Positions 33,872 to 45,641 of a DNA stretch of 64,000 bases are shown here, piece by piece. Location of the stretch: assembly GCA_949130495.1 (NCBI GenBank), contig OX422208.1:690199702-690263701 (forward strand). Direction: 5' to 3'. The notes under the pieces are model-generated. The model saw nothing but the letters and a program-made list of their open reading frames with translations. It made no database searches and had not been told where the DNA came from. The position numbers and the translations under genes are program-made. Position 1 is the stretch's first letter; every line of letters starts with the position of its first letter. Source of the stretch: Sambucus nigra. Lineage: Eukaryota > Streptophyta > Magnoliopsida > Dipsacales > Adoxaceae.

Positions 33872-35570
33872 GAGGGCAACCATCACTTATACCATTGACA
33901 CTCTTGACCCAAGAGATGAAACAAAGTTGAAGAAGGGAGAGGCCGCGGAAGAGGTAAAATCCATCGTCCTCAATGAGAACGAGTCGGAAAAAACCATCCA
34001 GGTCGGTAAAGCCCCAGAGCCAGGAACCAAGGAAGAGATGATAAACTTCCTCAGGAGGAGACAGAGTGTCTTCGCATGGAGTCACGCAGACATGCCTGGC
34101 ATCGACCCTAAGGTGATGAGTCACAAGCTCAACGTGACCAGAAATGCCAAGCCTATCAAACAGAGACGAAGAGTCTACTCCAAGGAGAAATACGACGTCA
34201 TCAGAGAAGAGGTCAAAAAGTTGGAAGAGGCCGAGTTCATAAGAGAAGTTACATATCCGGAGTGGCTTTCAAATGAAGTCATCATGCCTAAGGCCAATGG
34301 GAAGTGGAGAATGTGTGTGGATTTCACTGACCTGAACAGATCTTGTCCAAAAGACAGCTATCCCTTACCTCGGATGGATCAGATGGTGGATGCGACGGTG
34401 GGACACGAGCTCATGAGCTTCATGGACGCGTATTCATGCTATAACCAAATCTTCATGAATGCAGAAGACTCAGAAAATACGGCCTTCATTATCGACAAAG
34501 GGACGTACTGCTACAAAGTGATGCCCTTCGGCCTGAAAAATGCAGGGGCGACATACCAATGTCTTGTCAATAAGATTTTCGAAGAGCAAATAGGTAAGAC
34601 TATGGAGGTGTATGTAGACGATATGCTAACAAAGAGCTTGAAAGCTTGCACTCACATAGCAGACCTTGAGAAGACCTTCGATGTTATGGACTCATAGAGA
34701 ATGAAACTCAACCCAGCGAAGTGTGTCTTCGGAGTAGGAGCTGGGAATTTCCTGGGATTCATCGTTAACCATAGAGGAATCGAAGCGAACCCTGAGAAAA
34801 TCAAGGCATTACTTGACATGAAGACTCCTAGGAGTATCAAGGATGTCCAAAGACTCACAGGGAGAGTGGCAGCCCTTAACATGTTTGTTTCTAGGGCAAC
34901 GGACAAGTGTCTTCCATTCTTTAAAGTTCTAAGAAAGGCCTTCCAATGGGACGAAGAGTGTGAAAAAGCCTTCAACCAACTCAAATCTTACTTGGGATCC
35001 CCCTTATTGCTATCTCGACCCGTCGCAGGAGAAAAGTTGTATGTGTATCTGGAAGTCTCCGAATTAGCCATCAGTGCGGCCATAATACGGGAAAACGATG
35101 GGATCCAAAGGCTTGTGTATTTCAACAGTAAAGCCCTTCAAGGGGCTGAACAAAATTACCCTCATATGGAAAAGTTGGCCTATGCCCTGATACATGATTC
35201 AAGAAAAATGAATCCCTACTTCCAAGTTCACTCCATGGTAGTCCTCACTAACTACCCACTAGGACAGGTCCTGCATAAACCTGAGAAATCCGGGAGGTTG
35301 ATGACCTGGGCCATCGAGTTGGGGGAGTACGATCTTGCCTACCAACCTAGAACATCCATCAAAGGGCAGGCCCTCACAGATTTTGTTGCTGAGTTCACAT
35401 GGGAGGAGACCGAGGCAGAGAAAGGCCTGGGGGGCATGGAAGAGATAAAACGTAGTGTCTTCCGAAATCATGAAGAGACGACACCAAGTGTCTTCCGAGA
35501 GGAGGAAGAGACGACACCAAGTGTCTTCCGAAATTTGGAAGAGGTCGCATCTAAAAAAGTTATGAGCTGA
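33816..35570 (+). pseudogene. pol: TatB reverse transcriptase and first RNase H
   Basis: The frame holds the RT: KQRRRVYSKEKYDVIREEV, WRMCVDFTDLNRSCPKDSYP, KVMPFGLKNAGATYQ, and the catalytic VYVDDML at 34608-34628. A TAG at 34695 interrupts just before MKLNPAKCVFGV. The thumb and RNase H follow (TGRVAALNMFVSRATDKCLPFF, YLEVSELAISAAI, YPHMEKLAYALI, DFVAEF). The canonical RNase H is of the RT_RNaseH type. A TGA at 35568 follows a 3-fold repeat of SVFRNxEE-type units (near 35455-35545), a small internal amplification. The enzyme copies the RNA into cDNA. Confidence 0.92.
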
Positions 35571-35615
35571 ATTGCGGAGGCCGAGGAGGATCGGTATCTC
35601 TTCAAACAAGGAGTC

Positions 35616-36140
35616 ATGACAGAAGGAGACTTTTCATCAGATACAGACATTTGGAGCCTCTTTGTTGATGGCTCTTCCTGCGACAGTGGAAGCGGTGTGG
35701 GGTTGATACTCTCGGCTCCGGATGGTGCGAATGTTGAATACGCCCTGAGGTTCAACTTCTTGGCCTCAAACAACGAGTCCGAGTATGAGGCCATGATAGC
35801 AGGTCTCTTATTGGCAACAACTCTTCGCGTAAAGCGACTCCTACTCCACAGCGACTCAAGGTTGGTTGTCAATCAAGTACTGGGGATATATGAGGCCAAA
35901 GATGAAAGGATGGCCAAGTACTTAAAGAGGGTAAGAAGGTTGTTAGAATATTTTGAAGAGGCAAAACTGAAGAGAGTGCCTCGACTAAGTAAAAATCATG
36001 CAGATGCATTGGCAAGGCTGGCCTCGGCAATGAAGACAGATGTTGGAAGGACCATTTCGATCGAGGTATTAAGAAAGGCAACCATCGAGGAAGAAGAGGT
36101 AAGTAACCCGTGTCACAATTTGAACCTAGGAGACTCATAG
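35616..36140 (+). pseudogene. TatB second RNase H (archaeal-type aRNH)
   Basis: This second RNase H lies between the canonical one and integrase and reads in the same frame as RT. Motifs: LFVDGSSCDSGSGVGLIL (first catalytic D), NNESEYEAMIAGLLLA (catalytic E), LLLHSDSRLVVNQVLG (second D), and NHADALARLASA (last D). All four acidic positions are present. Such an extra domain is known for the plant Tat branch and is thought to have been acquired from an archaeal-like RNase H1. It ends at TAG 36138. Its likely job is removal of RNA primers during reverse transcription. Confidence 0.88.
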
Positions 36141-36206
36141 ATTGACACCCTCGTCAGGTATATTAGAAGGGGAGAGCTACCTGAGTCCAAGCTAGAGAGG
36201 AGAAAA

Positions 36207-37044
36207 TTGAGATATAGGGCTACCAAGTTCTCAATGATAGGAGACGTCTTGTACAAAAAGGGATTTCTATTACCTCTCCTCAGATGTGTGCATCCCACGG
36301 AAGTTCCCCGGGTCTTACAAGAGGTTCATGAGGGTTCTTGCTCAAGCCACATAGGGGGAAGACCCTTGGCCAAGAGAATCATCACACAGGGGTACTGGTG
36401 GCCAACTTTGTCCAAAGACGCCGCAACTTATGTAAAGAGGTGTGATAAATGTCAGAGATTCTCCACCATCCCTCATCAACCCCATCAGCCTATGACATCA
36501 ATCACCTCTCCATGGCCATTCGCAGTATGGGGGATTCACTTAGTAGGACCCCTACCAAGAGCCGCCAACAACTATAGATTCTTGATAGTTGCCATAGACT
36601 ACTTCTCAAAGTGGGTGGAGGCAGAGTCGATGATAACAATCACAGAGCAGAAGACCTTCCAATTTATTTGTAGGAATATCATATGCAGAAGACCTCCCAA
36701 CTCATCGGATTCAGACCTATGACCCTGACAATAATGGGGAAGAGAGGAGGCTAGACCTAGATCTTATTGAAGAAAGAAGAGAGGACGCAGAGGTCAGACA
36801 AGCAGCCTACCAACAGAGGGTAGCGAAATTCTACAACCAGAGGGTGAAGTCAAGAGCCATTACAGTGGGAGACCTAGTGCTAAAGAAGACCCTACAAAAA
36901 GCAAATAAGCTTCACCCAAACTGGCATGGCCCCTACAAAGTGACTGAAGAGGTTGTGCCTGGCACTTACAGGCTAGAAAACCTAGAAGGAGAACCTTTCA
37001 CTAACCCATGGAATGCTGATCACCTAAAGAGATATTACATATGA
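36207..37044 (+). pseudogene. TatB integrase with internal deletion
   Basis: The N-terminal zinc domain is present (CVHPTEVPRVLQEVHEGSC through CDKCQRF). So is the first part of the core, with the first catalytic D in VAIDYFSKWVEAE near 36590. Reading then breaks at about 36700-36760 and lands in EDAEVRQAAYQQRVAKFYNQ, which in TatC comes after the DDE core. About 0.3 kb is missing, with the second D and the E. The C-terminal domain follows in another frame (HGPYKVTEEVVPGTYRLENL, PWNADHLKRYYI) and ends at 37044. The protein could not join DNA. Confidence 0.88.
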
Positions 37045-37137
37045 TGTTGCATAGAGTCTTATGTAAATGTACCATCTTATTATGAAGAGGTTAGTAATAA
37101 AGATCAGTTCCCATGATAGTTCTTGCTTCATTCTTAG

Positions 37138-37865
37138 TGGTGAGATTAATTATGGGGATAACATCTTAGGTGATGACCTCAGACCCTCATAACACTCTTG
37201 TGGTGATGAGGTCTGAGCTCAGACACCATAACGAGATGACCTCAGACCCTTAACATCATTAATTTGGTGAGATTAATTATGGGGATAACATCTTAGGTGA
37301 TGACCTCAGACCCTCATAACACCCTTGTGGTGACGAGGTCTGAGTTCAGACACCATAACGAGATGACCTCAGACCCTTAACATCATTAATTTGGTGAGAT
37401 TAATTATGGGGATAACCTCTTAGGTGATGACCTCAGACCTTCATAACACCATTTAGTGGTGACGAGGTCTGAGCTCAGACACCATAATAGATGACCTCAG
37501 ACCCTTAACATCATTAATTTGGTGAGATTAATTATGGGGATAACATCTTAGGTGATGACCTCAGACCTTCATAACACCATTTAGTGGTGACGAGGTCTGA
37601 GATCAGACACCATAATAGATGACCTCAGACCCTTAACATCATTAATTTAGTGAGATTAATTATGGGAATAACATCTTAGGTGATGACCTCAGACCCTCAT
37701 AACACCCTTGTGGTGACGAGGTCTGAGCTCAGACACCATAACGAGATGACCTCAGACCCTTAACATCATTAATTTGGTGAGACTAATTATGGGGATAACA
37801 TCTTAGGTGATGACCTCAGACCTTCATAACACCATTCAGTGGTGACGAGGTCTGAGCTCAGGACC
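37138..37865. repeat. 127-bp tandem array in TatB
   Basis: Units holding GAGATTAATTATGGGGATAA begin at 37142, 37269, 37396, 37524, 37652 and 37779, so the period is 127-128 bp and there are nearly six copies. Each has CTCAGACC and GGTCTGAG arms, and most have the perfect palindrome GTCTGAGCTCAGAC. It lies between the integrase end and the antisense gene. Confidence 0.95.
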
Positions 37866-38728
37866 ATTGGCTGAGTTTAAACAAGACATCATTGCAAAAA
37901 GACAAGCTTAGAAAGAGGACTTCAGAGGTGGAAGCTCAGATTACAAATTTATTTTTAGCAGACACCATTACAACGAAACTAAGAATGAAAAGCATCACAT
38001 GACATTCGATGAAAAGAAAGTGAAGATGGTCCTCCTCAGAGGTTGATATATATTCAGAAATAATAAGATGTTCAACGATTACAGACAAGCTCCATAATAA
38101 AATGAGTTACAAACAATGATAAAAAAAATCCTCTAAGGGTTTGAAGGGGGAACGTTAACATCCTCGGCTTGATTGGTCACCTCGGTCGCATCATCACGAT
38201 GGTTTGCCCCTCCAACCTCGGTGCCCTCCAACGTAGCAGTCTCGGCAGGAGCGGCAGCCTCTTCCTCAACCTCCTGAAGAGCCTGGGTAAACTGAGGATC
38301 AGTAAAGCCGAGACCAACGAAATCAGAGGCCTTCAAAGTGTCGGCCTCTCTCTCACGTCAGCCCATTTAATAGTGTCTTTGATACCTCTTTCAAGGTATT
38401 CAAAGCCGAAGCCCATGAACTCATCAGAGGACTTATAGTCAGCAATTATCTTCTCGGAGGCGTCATCAAGGGCGACCCTGACAGCTGAGTTGACTTTCTG
38501 ATGCAGAATGTCGTCCTTAGCCTTCAGTGCTGCAGCGTGATCCTTGCCGAGCTGGGAGATGTCCTTCTCTAACCCCTTCACCTTCTTCTCAGAATCCTTC
38601 AGCTCGGATTTGAGACGACCAATCTCTGCGTTCAGAGTTCTCTGGACTCTCTCGACCTCCTGACCCTTTTGGATGAGGGGCAATTTCCTCAGGGTCCAGT
38701 TGGATAAGTGGTGCATAGCTGCCATGCC

Positions 38729-38813
38729 CTGCATATTTTGTGATAATGGATGAGCTGGAGAACAATCAGATGTTACACTTGGGTGAAGAACAATCAGAAA
38801 GATCAAGTTATAC
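38729..38813 (-). other. Intron B of the TatB antisense gene
   Basis: Minus-strand donor CATTCAG/GTATAAC and acceptor AAATATGCAG/GGCATGG; 85 bp, phase 0 on both sides. It joins SIQ to GMAAMHH right before the coiled coil. Confidence 0.75.
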
Positions 38814-39196
38814 CTGAATGGATCTGTGAATGTCGAACTCAACCAACAGTGGGGTGTCCAGTGACCTGAAGAAGCGTTTGCCAGCCTCGGTCATTGTGGA
38901 GCCGAAGGCATCTAAGGCCTGAAGACTGTGGATGACTATGCTGTCAGTTATTTTCAACTGATCCAGACGAGCCGACAGGGCATCGGCTGAAGAGATGGGG
39001 ATGGCAGCGTTAGCAGTCTTCTTCTTCGGCCTCTGATCCTCAGGGGCATGACCTTCTGGAGCCCTCTTCTTTGTGGCTGGGGGCTTAGAGGCAGAGGGAG
39101 CTGGAGGAGGAGCGTTAAGGTCTTCTTTCTTAGTAAGTCTCGTCAAGATGGGTGCAGCCATCTCCCAAAGCTCGTTCGAAATGTCCTGTGGTCGCT

Positions 39197-39272
39197 CTGC
39201 AAAAAATTAGTAGATCTGAGTTAGATAATGACATGAATAAACTCAGAGGTTAAACTTAAAAAAAATGCTTAC
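39197..39272 (-). other. Intron A of the TatB antisense gene
   Basis: Minus-strand donor GAGCTTG/GTAAGCA and acceptor TTTTTTGCAG/AGCGACC; 76 bp, with a T-rich tract. Exon 1 appears one base short compared with TatA, so the frame is lost in this copy. Confidence 0.75.
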
Positions 39273-40520
39273 CAAGCTCGGTAAGGGGCTTCTACCTAGA
39301 CCTGTCCCAGAGAGGAAGTGGGGAGTCATCAAGTGCTCGAATCTGACGAACAGACCATGTACCCCCTGCTTTTGAAGGGCTTTCACCTTCTGAAGGTTCG
39401 ATGGGCTCAGGCCAGGGTCAGCCCTCGCAGACATTGTGACTTTACCCCACCTCAGGGGCATCCTCGGCTCTAGAATTGATGAGGGAACACATGGGCCAAA
39501 TTACCATGGCCCAAAAGCAAAGAAATACCGAGGCTTCCAATTATGGTTGGAAGTCTGAGTTACTTGAAGCATTTTCTTCTCAGGCTTTGGAGCTACAAAG
39601 TGGTAGTAGCTCAGATGATTTTTGGCCGAGGAAGGGACATAGCAACCTATGAAGACCTGTACTGGAAGGTCTGAGTGGTGGACAACCTTCTATAGGACTA
39701 TGGCCCTTATTATGACTCTCCAAGCATTAGGGGATAGGTGAGAGGGGGACAAATTGATATAAGAAAGGATGGATTTTATAATGGGGTGAATGGGTAGACG
39801 AAACCCCAACTTGAACATCTGCTCGTACATGCAGATCTCGCCGTCTCGGCCATGATAAGCCCTCTCCTCCCTCAGAGGTCTCCTAAGCTTTATTGAGGGA
39901 CTGATAGAATACAGATATCTGAAGCAGAGAAGGTCTACCTCAGTAATAGTACTCTCGATCTCGGCCGCCTCAGAGACGTCGACATCGCTCTCAGCCTCAT
40001 CATCATCATCCAACTCAATGTCTGCCGGAGCAGATATTGATGGGTTACCCGGGAACCTCTTAGCGAACTCGACACCAATGAAGGTCGACAGAGGAATGGC
40101 GTCAAGTGGTGGTGGTATAGCCACACTTGGCTCAACAATTTCAACTTCTAAGGAAGAGGATGAGGTGCTTGAGCTATAATGGGACGAGGCCCGACTGGAG
40201 ACCTCAGCCTGATCAGGGGCTTGATCAGGCCGAGGTGTGAAGTCCATAGCCTCCCGAAAGGAATCCACAGACATGGGGTCTGAGGTAGAAGATTCAGACT
40301 CAGACATCGGTATGGGATTAGCAGGAACCTCTGTCTGATAGAAAAACTCTGGGGGGTCTGGATATATCACCTTCAGAGGTGGTGGAAATATGGGTCTAAT
40401 GGGAAACTCTTGTGATCTACGAGCCTCCTCCTGTGCTCTTTCTATTTGTCTAATCTTTTCTAAGGTCTTCTCTCTAAGGGAGGGGAACTCCTCAAGAAGC
40501 CGATATAAGGGTCTGAGCAT

Positions 40521-41075
40521 CAGGGGATGACACTACACTTGGGAGACTTCCTAAAACCACAAACAAGGTTGGCTAGTGAAGTAAAGCAGTAAAAGATCAA
40601 ACTACCTAAATGTGGCAAGAATTATTCGCCTGAAATAATGGTGGCGTCGCCGAAAAACTCAGAAACTCGCCGAAAAATGCAAAAATAAGGAGACTTGCAG
40701 GAAAAATGAAGGAAAAAGTGTGGCAAAGGTTACCTGAGGATGAAATAGTAAGGAGGAGACGAGAAGACGCGAGAAAACCACCCTCCAAAAGCTTCGGCAA
40801 GGATCTTTTTAGAAAGAGAAGGCTGAAGGAGAGAGATGGCTGGAAACAAGAGAAGTGATGAAGAAGGAAGGGAAACAGGGTTCAAAACCCTTAAATACTC
40901 AGGCACAACTCCCAAGGCCCATAATTTCCTTGGGAGCCCCAAAGGGCGATTAACAACACACGCCCACCTAGCAAGCATACTTCAGCATTGGACAAGTGTC
41001 AAATAAGTATTGGCTCGTAATAGACAGGCCTCGGAGGTATGATAATCCCTTAGACACCTGCTCCCACATATGACT
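40521..41075. other. Region between the TatB antisense gene and the 3' LTR
   Basis: No coding similarity is visible. It probably holds the promoter and leader of the antisense gene. Confidence 0.5.
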
Positions 41076-41092
41076 AAGGGCTGGGGGGTGAT
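41076..41092 (+). promoter_or_regulatory. Polypurine tract of TatB
   Basis: AAGGGCTGGGGGGTGAT directly precedes the LTR. Confidence 0.85.
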
Positions 41093-42016
41093 TGATTTGC
41101 CCCAAGTGTGACCTCAACCCAGAGACACCAACCTCGGCCGAGATTATGGTCGACGTTGGGAACACGCGATATCAGCCCTTGGCCATAGCAAGGTCGGCCC
41201 AGGCCGACACTACCACCAGCCTCTCCAAGGGGCGTCACAAGGATCAACAACATTCTCGTATACCTTAGAATGGCAACCTCGGCCATACATAGGCCGAGCT
41301 CGCAGGAAGCCACCAACAACTTCATCAAGGCATTAGTCGACACCAAAAACACTCCAGCTCAACCTCGTCCCAGGCCGACCTTGTCCATTGTCTCGGCTGG
41401 GATTAGGTCGAGACCTCCATGGAATTTTGGATTGAACAAGTACCTAGACTTACCAACCTCGGCCTCACCCAGGCCGAGGTCATACACCAGGCGCGATAGC
41501 CTAGCATCTGCTGACATTTAGATAAGGGCACGAGGACACAAATCAGTTATAACAAGATTATTCCCCACACGTGGGGAGAATATTGCATCATCATTATCTA
41601 CATGTGATAGTGATAGATGGTTTTCCCATATTGGTGAGGCAAACACACACATGCTCATTGCATGCATGGGGGGTACATTACACCTCCTAGGTACTATATA
41701 TAGAGTTTATCCTCTACCTTGCAAAGGATCCCATATATTCAACCCTAGCTGAAACTCTGTCTAGATACACAGGAGAGAGAGAAAGCTTGAGAGATTGTAT
41801 CCATGGCCAATTTTAACTTATTGTAGTGAGGTTATTCACACACACACACACACACAGTGGACGTAGGCCAATTCTGGCAGAACCACTTTTATCCTGGCGC
41901 TCTCTCCTCTTCTCCTCATCTCATTCTCTTACCTTTTACACAACTATGCTGCCATTGTTGTTCTTAGATTGAGCTTGAAAACACCTTATCTGGTGGTGCT
42001 AATTCCAGCATCATCA
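41093..42016 (+). repeat. 3' LTR of TatB
   Basis: It starts TGATTTGCCCC and ends CCAGCATCATCA, matching 30256-31177 with some 55-60 differences and a slightly longer CA tract. Confidence 0.95.
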
Positions 42017-42021
42017 GATAT
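42017..42021. repeat. Target site duplication GATAT, right copy
   Basis: Second copy of the duplication flanking TatB. SoloA sequence resumes with AACCCTTGAAATTTCG. Confidence 0.9.
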
Positions 42022-42491
42022 AACCCTTGAAATTTCGTGGGTTTAATTACCCAAAATTACAAAATTTCCAAAATGCCCTCCCGGGGTACTAATTAAGCCT
42101 AAAAACGCCCCGAGACCCAAACTAAACCCCCGGGTACACTTTTCTGACTATCTTGACCCTTCCGAAAACTTTGGCACACTCAAAACGACCATACGAGCAA
42201 CTTATAATATATTCACTTTTATTAATCAATATTTAGTCCCGACGCAACACGGACATGTCCCGACTCAAATTTCCAAAATTATCATTTTATTCACTCTTGA
42301 CATTTAATAGAACCAATATTATATTACTTTACTCATTAGTAATATTCAACAACAAGTTTCCCATAATTACTAACTCACATCACGTTAATAATTATAAATT
42401 GATTAATTTCTGGATTTATATTAAATTAATGGCTCACATTAAATTTAATAAATTACCAAATTAATAAAGCATAAAAATACGGGGTATTACA

Positions 42492-42496
42492 TAGGG
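42492..42496. repeat. Target site duplication TAGGG, right copy
   Basis: Follows the SoloA end GGGGTATTACA. Confidence 0.85.
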
Positions 42497-43206
42497 AAGG
42501 ATTTTTCTCTCTTTAAATCACACAATTTAGTTTGGTACTTCTTTATTTGGATTTGTTTTCTTTTCTCCCAGATTTCATTTAATATTTCCATTATTAGTTT
42601 TTCTAATATTTTATGCTGTTAGTGTGTAACTATATTTTGGTTTCGTGTTAGATGGTTACAGAATGTGTGAATGGGTTATGTTTTTAGGTACATCTCTCTC
42701 TCTCTCTCTCTCTCTCTCCCTGTCCAACGTTTTTACAATATTTCGATCTTGGGTGTGCGTGAGTGAATTTATGTGTATAGTCGAGTAATTTTATCTTACA
42801 ATTTGCAGTGCGTGCAACGTTGGTGTATTTATAGCATGTGAGATGGATGCATTATGAGAGCGTGTTACATCTTCTACTATTTTCATATTGCATACGGGTT
42901 GCTTGATGGTTATTATTTTAGGTAAGAAAATGTATAGGATATATGTTTAAACAAATACCCTAGCAAGAGCCCTCTAATACCTAAATCATTTTTTTCCTAA
43001 GATTTTTACTTTTCTTTGTTTGTTTCCACCGAGGTAACCCACCGTCTCAATAACCACCAAAACACAGGTGTTTCAGTTTAAAAAAACTTCAGTTAACACT
43101 CATAGGCCCACGTTCTTTCAGTTTAAAAGAATAACCATCCATGAATCGATCGCGTTCATCCTGTTAAAATTAACACTGATACCTTTTTTTCATTATTCAT
43201 ATGTGT
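42497..43206. other. Unassigned AT-rich DNA
   Basis: No gene, LTR or coding remnant was recognised. A (CT)n microsatellite lies at 42693-42718. It may be part of the older genomic DNA into which SoloA inserted. Confidence 0.5.
42693..42718. repeat. (CT)n microsatellite
   Basis: About thirteen CT units. Confidence 0.9.
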
Positions 43207-43808
43207 TGATGTCAAAAATTAGATCACTCCAATTATTCAATCACAGATAAATAAATGAGACAACGAATTTTAAAGTGGTTCAGCCTTATAAGAATGGCCT
43301 GCGTCCACTGTTGTTTTATTCCTGAGTGTTTGGGAATTCTCGATTACAAGTTCTATCAAGAAATTCCTATCTCGATTCCCCCTCTCTCTACAATGAGGAT
43401 TGTACAATGTATTTATAGCCCTGAGGCTGTAATGTGAAAGGGTAATACATTAAATGGGATACATGTGAAAGGGTAATATATTTAATTCCCCTTAAGCGTG
43501 TGCGTCTGAATGATAAGAGTTTAATGAATCAGTTGAACTGTTGGTTATCCCGTTATTAATGCATTGTTCGAGGTGCAGCTCGGACCGCCTAAGCTTCTTG
43601 GTACTTAAGAGTTCCTCGGTGAGGTCTTGTTCCTCGGAGCGTATGAGTTCCTCAAGGAAGCAGTGTTTCTCGGGGAAATAGTCTTCCTCGTTGTTATCTT
43701 ATTCCTCGGAGCGTGTGATTTTCTCGGAAGTGTTTGTTGTTGCCATGTAGATTGCCACGTGTCTTCATTCAATTGGGCCATGTCAGCAGACTAAATTTGG
43801 TATCAACA
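43207..43808 (-). repeat. 3' LTR of TatC (left copy)
   Basis: On the plus strand it starts TGATGTCAAAAATTAG and ends TTTGGTATCAACA. A minus-strand TATA box CTATAAATAC lies at 43409-43418. The U3 has repeated TTCCTCGG motifs (43610-43730). Confidence 0.93.
43409..43418 (-). promoter_or_regulatory. TATA box of the TatC left LTR
   Basis: CTATAAATAC on the minus strand. The right LTR has the related TATAAATACA at 55271-55280. Confidence 0.65.
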
Positions 43809-43820
43809 GAAGCCCCCAGT
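43809..43820 (-). promoter_or_regulatory. Polypurine tract of TatC
   Basis: ACTGGGGGCTTC on the minus strand abuts the LTR start TGTTGATACC. Confidence 0.82.
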
Positions 43821-44788
43821 GTTTCATAGTTCGAAATTTGAGGAGTAGGGAACATTCTTTCTCAGAATATGGTAACTTTAAATGGTCCTCCTAATTTTTA
43901 GGAGTGTTTCCTTCGTATTTATTTCTCCTTCTAAATTCGTAGAATCATGATTTTTTTGAATTTTTATAACCGCCTCGATTTCTGTGTACTTTTTGTCCTT
44001 TTAGCCGCTGTTGCCCGCTTTGATTCCCGCCCCCCTTTTTATTTTTTTAGCCACCGGTAACGTAATCATCCTTTTTTGTAATCATTACTTCACCATTTCC
44101 CAAGGCAAGGTATTTAAACTTTACAGACATTCCCATCGTCTTCTACCTTTTCAATTTTTTATCTTCGAGTTTTCCGTCGTCTCTTTCTCTCCTGTGTATT
44201 CATCTCTTCCATCGTCCGTTGTTATCTGATCCACTCTTTTTCTGTAAGATTTTCTTCCTTCTTCTTCATTTCTTTTATTCATCATAGTTTACCCTGTTGA
44301 ATCTCTTGATAAATTTTGCTCTGATTTTTCCATTCCCTCTTGGGTTGTCTTGGAAGAGCTTTCTGAGCCTTCTGACTATTTCCATTTGGCTGAGGGACAT
44401 TGGTTCCCCAGCCTCTTTATTGCTGAGTGTGGATTTTCTTTTCCACCAAATCCCTTGTGTCTGGAATTCTGTCATTACTTTGACGTTGTTCCTGCAAGAA
44501 TAGCCCCCAAGACATGGAGAATAGTTAATGGGGTGCATAGATTAAATCAGATCCATGGAACTCGCATAGGAATTCCTGAGATTATGTTTTGTTATAGATG
44601 GGCAGTTAATGATAACATTTTTTATTTAAAAACTAGAATTTTGAATAGAGCCTTAGTAGTCAATCTCCCTGATGCCAATAGGGATTATTTTGAACACGGG
44701 GTTGTCATAAAAAATTGGCAACACCCTCCATTAACTGGAGATAAGGTTTACCAGGGTCCCAGATGCCCTCCTTACGGCAATGGGATAG

Positions 44789-44880
44789 GTTATTTTTATT
44801 TCGTTTTATTTATTTTGAAATTATGCTTCCTTTATGTTTGATAAAATGTGTCACTGATGGCAATGTTTATTTATTTGCAG
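44789..44880 (+). other. First intron of TatC antisense gene 1
   Basis: Donor GATAG/GTTATT and acceptor TTATTTGCAG; 92 bp, phase 1. Removal joins NGI to VDNKRK in frame. TatD has the same acceptor position (62857). Confidence 0.7.
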
Positions 44881-45563
44881 TTGATAACAAAAGAAAGTGT
44901 CCAAAGGAAGCAGATGTTAATATAAGACATCTGAAACTTATCTGGAGTCTGCATCAGAGTGTTGCCGACGAGAACATTAGATCAGCCTCATATCTGCTGC
45001 AATACAAGAGCTAAACCACTTCTTTCACTGCTCGTCCAGTGATAAGTGAATCAGAGCCAGTACCAGCTTCCACCAGCTCTTCACCTGAATCTCACGTCCC
45101 TTTAAGCGAAAGGATGAAGAGAATAAGACCTACCACTTTGTTCGAGAAACCTGCCTCTGGTTCTGGAGAGGTAAAAATAAATAAAGTTGATGTCCCAGGG
45201 GAGGGGACAAAGAAGAATGATGTGCCTTCCTCGGCTGCTGTCGTGAAGGTTGTAGAGAAGCCCGCAGTGGCTCCGAGTAGGTCTGCTACTCCTGGAGAGG
45301 TGATTATAATATCACCGACCAAGGGTTCTTCCTTGGTTGAATATAATCCTGTTCCCCCGAGGAGGCTGAAGAAGAGCTCCTCGGTCAATTTGGCTGACAC
45401 CATCACTCAGCCCACAACTGCTGGGACAGGGGTTCCCACTTTTGTTCCTCCGAGCTCTGCCATGAGCTCGGTAAAGTCCTGGATCATTCCAGAGGTCCAA
45501 GGTACTGAAGAAAACCTTACTCGGGACATGATCACTTCGTTAGCTGCTCGCCACCTTGCTTCT

Positions 45564-45641
45564 GTAAGTCTTCTTACTTTGAACTTTTTATATTTCCTTT
45601 GTTATTTATGTTTCTGACTTGCTTTCTTTTTACTTTCACAG
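45564..45641 (+). other. Second intron of TatC antisense gene 1
   Basis: Donor TTCT/GTAAGTC and acceptor TTTTACTTTCACAG; 78 bp, phase 0, with a strong pyrimidine tract. It lies just before the coiled coil, as in TatA, TatB and TatD. Confidence 0.85.

Larger units (their letters stand above)
38133..40520 (-). pseudogene. TatB antisense gene, three exons
   Basis: It runs opposite to gag-pol. Exon 1 (40520-39273) starts MLRPLYRLLEEFPSLREKT. It has an acidic Ser-rich linker and the gypsy-type domain with EICMYEQMFKLGFRLPIHP and HLSPNAWRVI, then SNHNWKPRYFF and ADPGLSPSNLQKVKALQ; two stops (39690 and about 39501) break it. Exon 2 (39196-38814) starts near RPQDISNELWEM and has a basic, Pro-rich part (KKRAPEGHAPEDQRPKKK) that could be a nuclear signal. 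Exon 3 (38728-38133) is a coiled coil (ERVQRTLNAEIGRLKSEL) with FGFEYLERGI, a frameshift near 38345 and an acidic tail. Introns have good GT-AG ends. The family resembles the 'putative gypsy-type transposon' proteins; its role is unknown. Confidence 0.82.
30256..42016 (+). mobile_element. TatB: full-length Tat-like Ty3/gypsy element, 11.8 kb
   Basis: Complete structure: LTRs of 922 and 924 bp, PBS, gag, protease, RT, RNase H, a second RNase H, part of integrase, a 127-bp tandem array, an antisense gene, and a polypurine tract. The target duplication GATAT is exact. The LTRs differ by roughly 6% by eye. It is nested in SoloA. The second RNase H and the antisense gene are the marks of the plant Tat branch (Ogre, Retand, Grande). 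Stops, frameshifts and an integrase deletion make it inactive. Confidence 0.95.
27724..42491 (-). mobile_element. SoloA: minus-strand solo LTR, split by TatB
   Basis: On the minus strand it starts TGTAATACCCCGTATTTTTA (at 42491) and ends TTAGGCGGGGTGTCACA (at 27724). Taking out TatB (30256-42016) and one copy of GATAT leaves about 3.0 kb. The flanking TAGGG duplication and the lack of any coding interior mark it as a solo LTR formed by recombination. Its end segment (AGTGATGCTAAGAATGATCC) matches SoloB at 62670-62692, so both are one family. Confidence 0.88.

Noticed and set aside
42497..43206. Possible host gene fragment
   Set aside because: No frame over 60 codons with sensible composition and no linked splice sites were seen.
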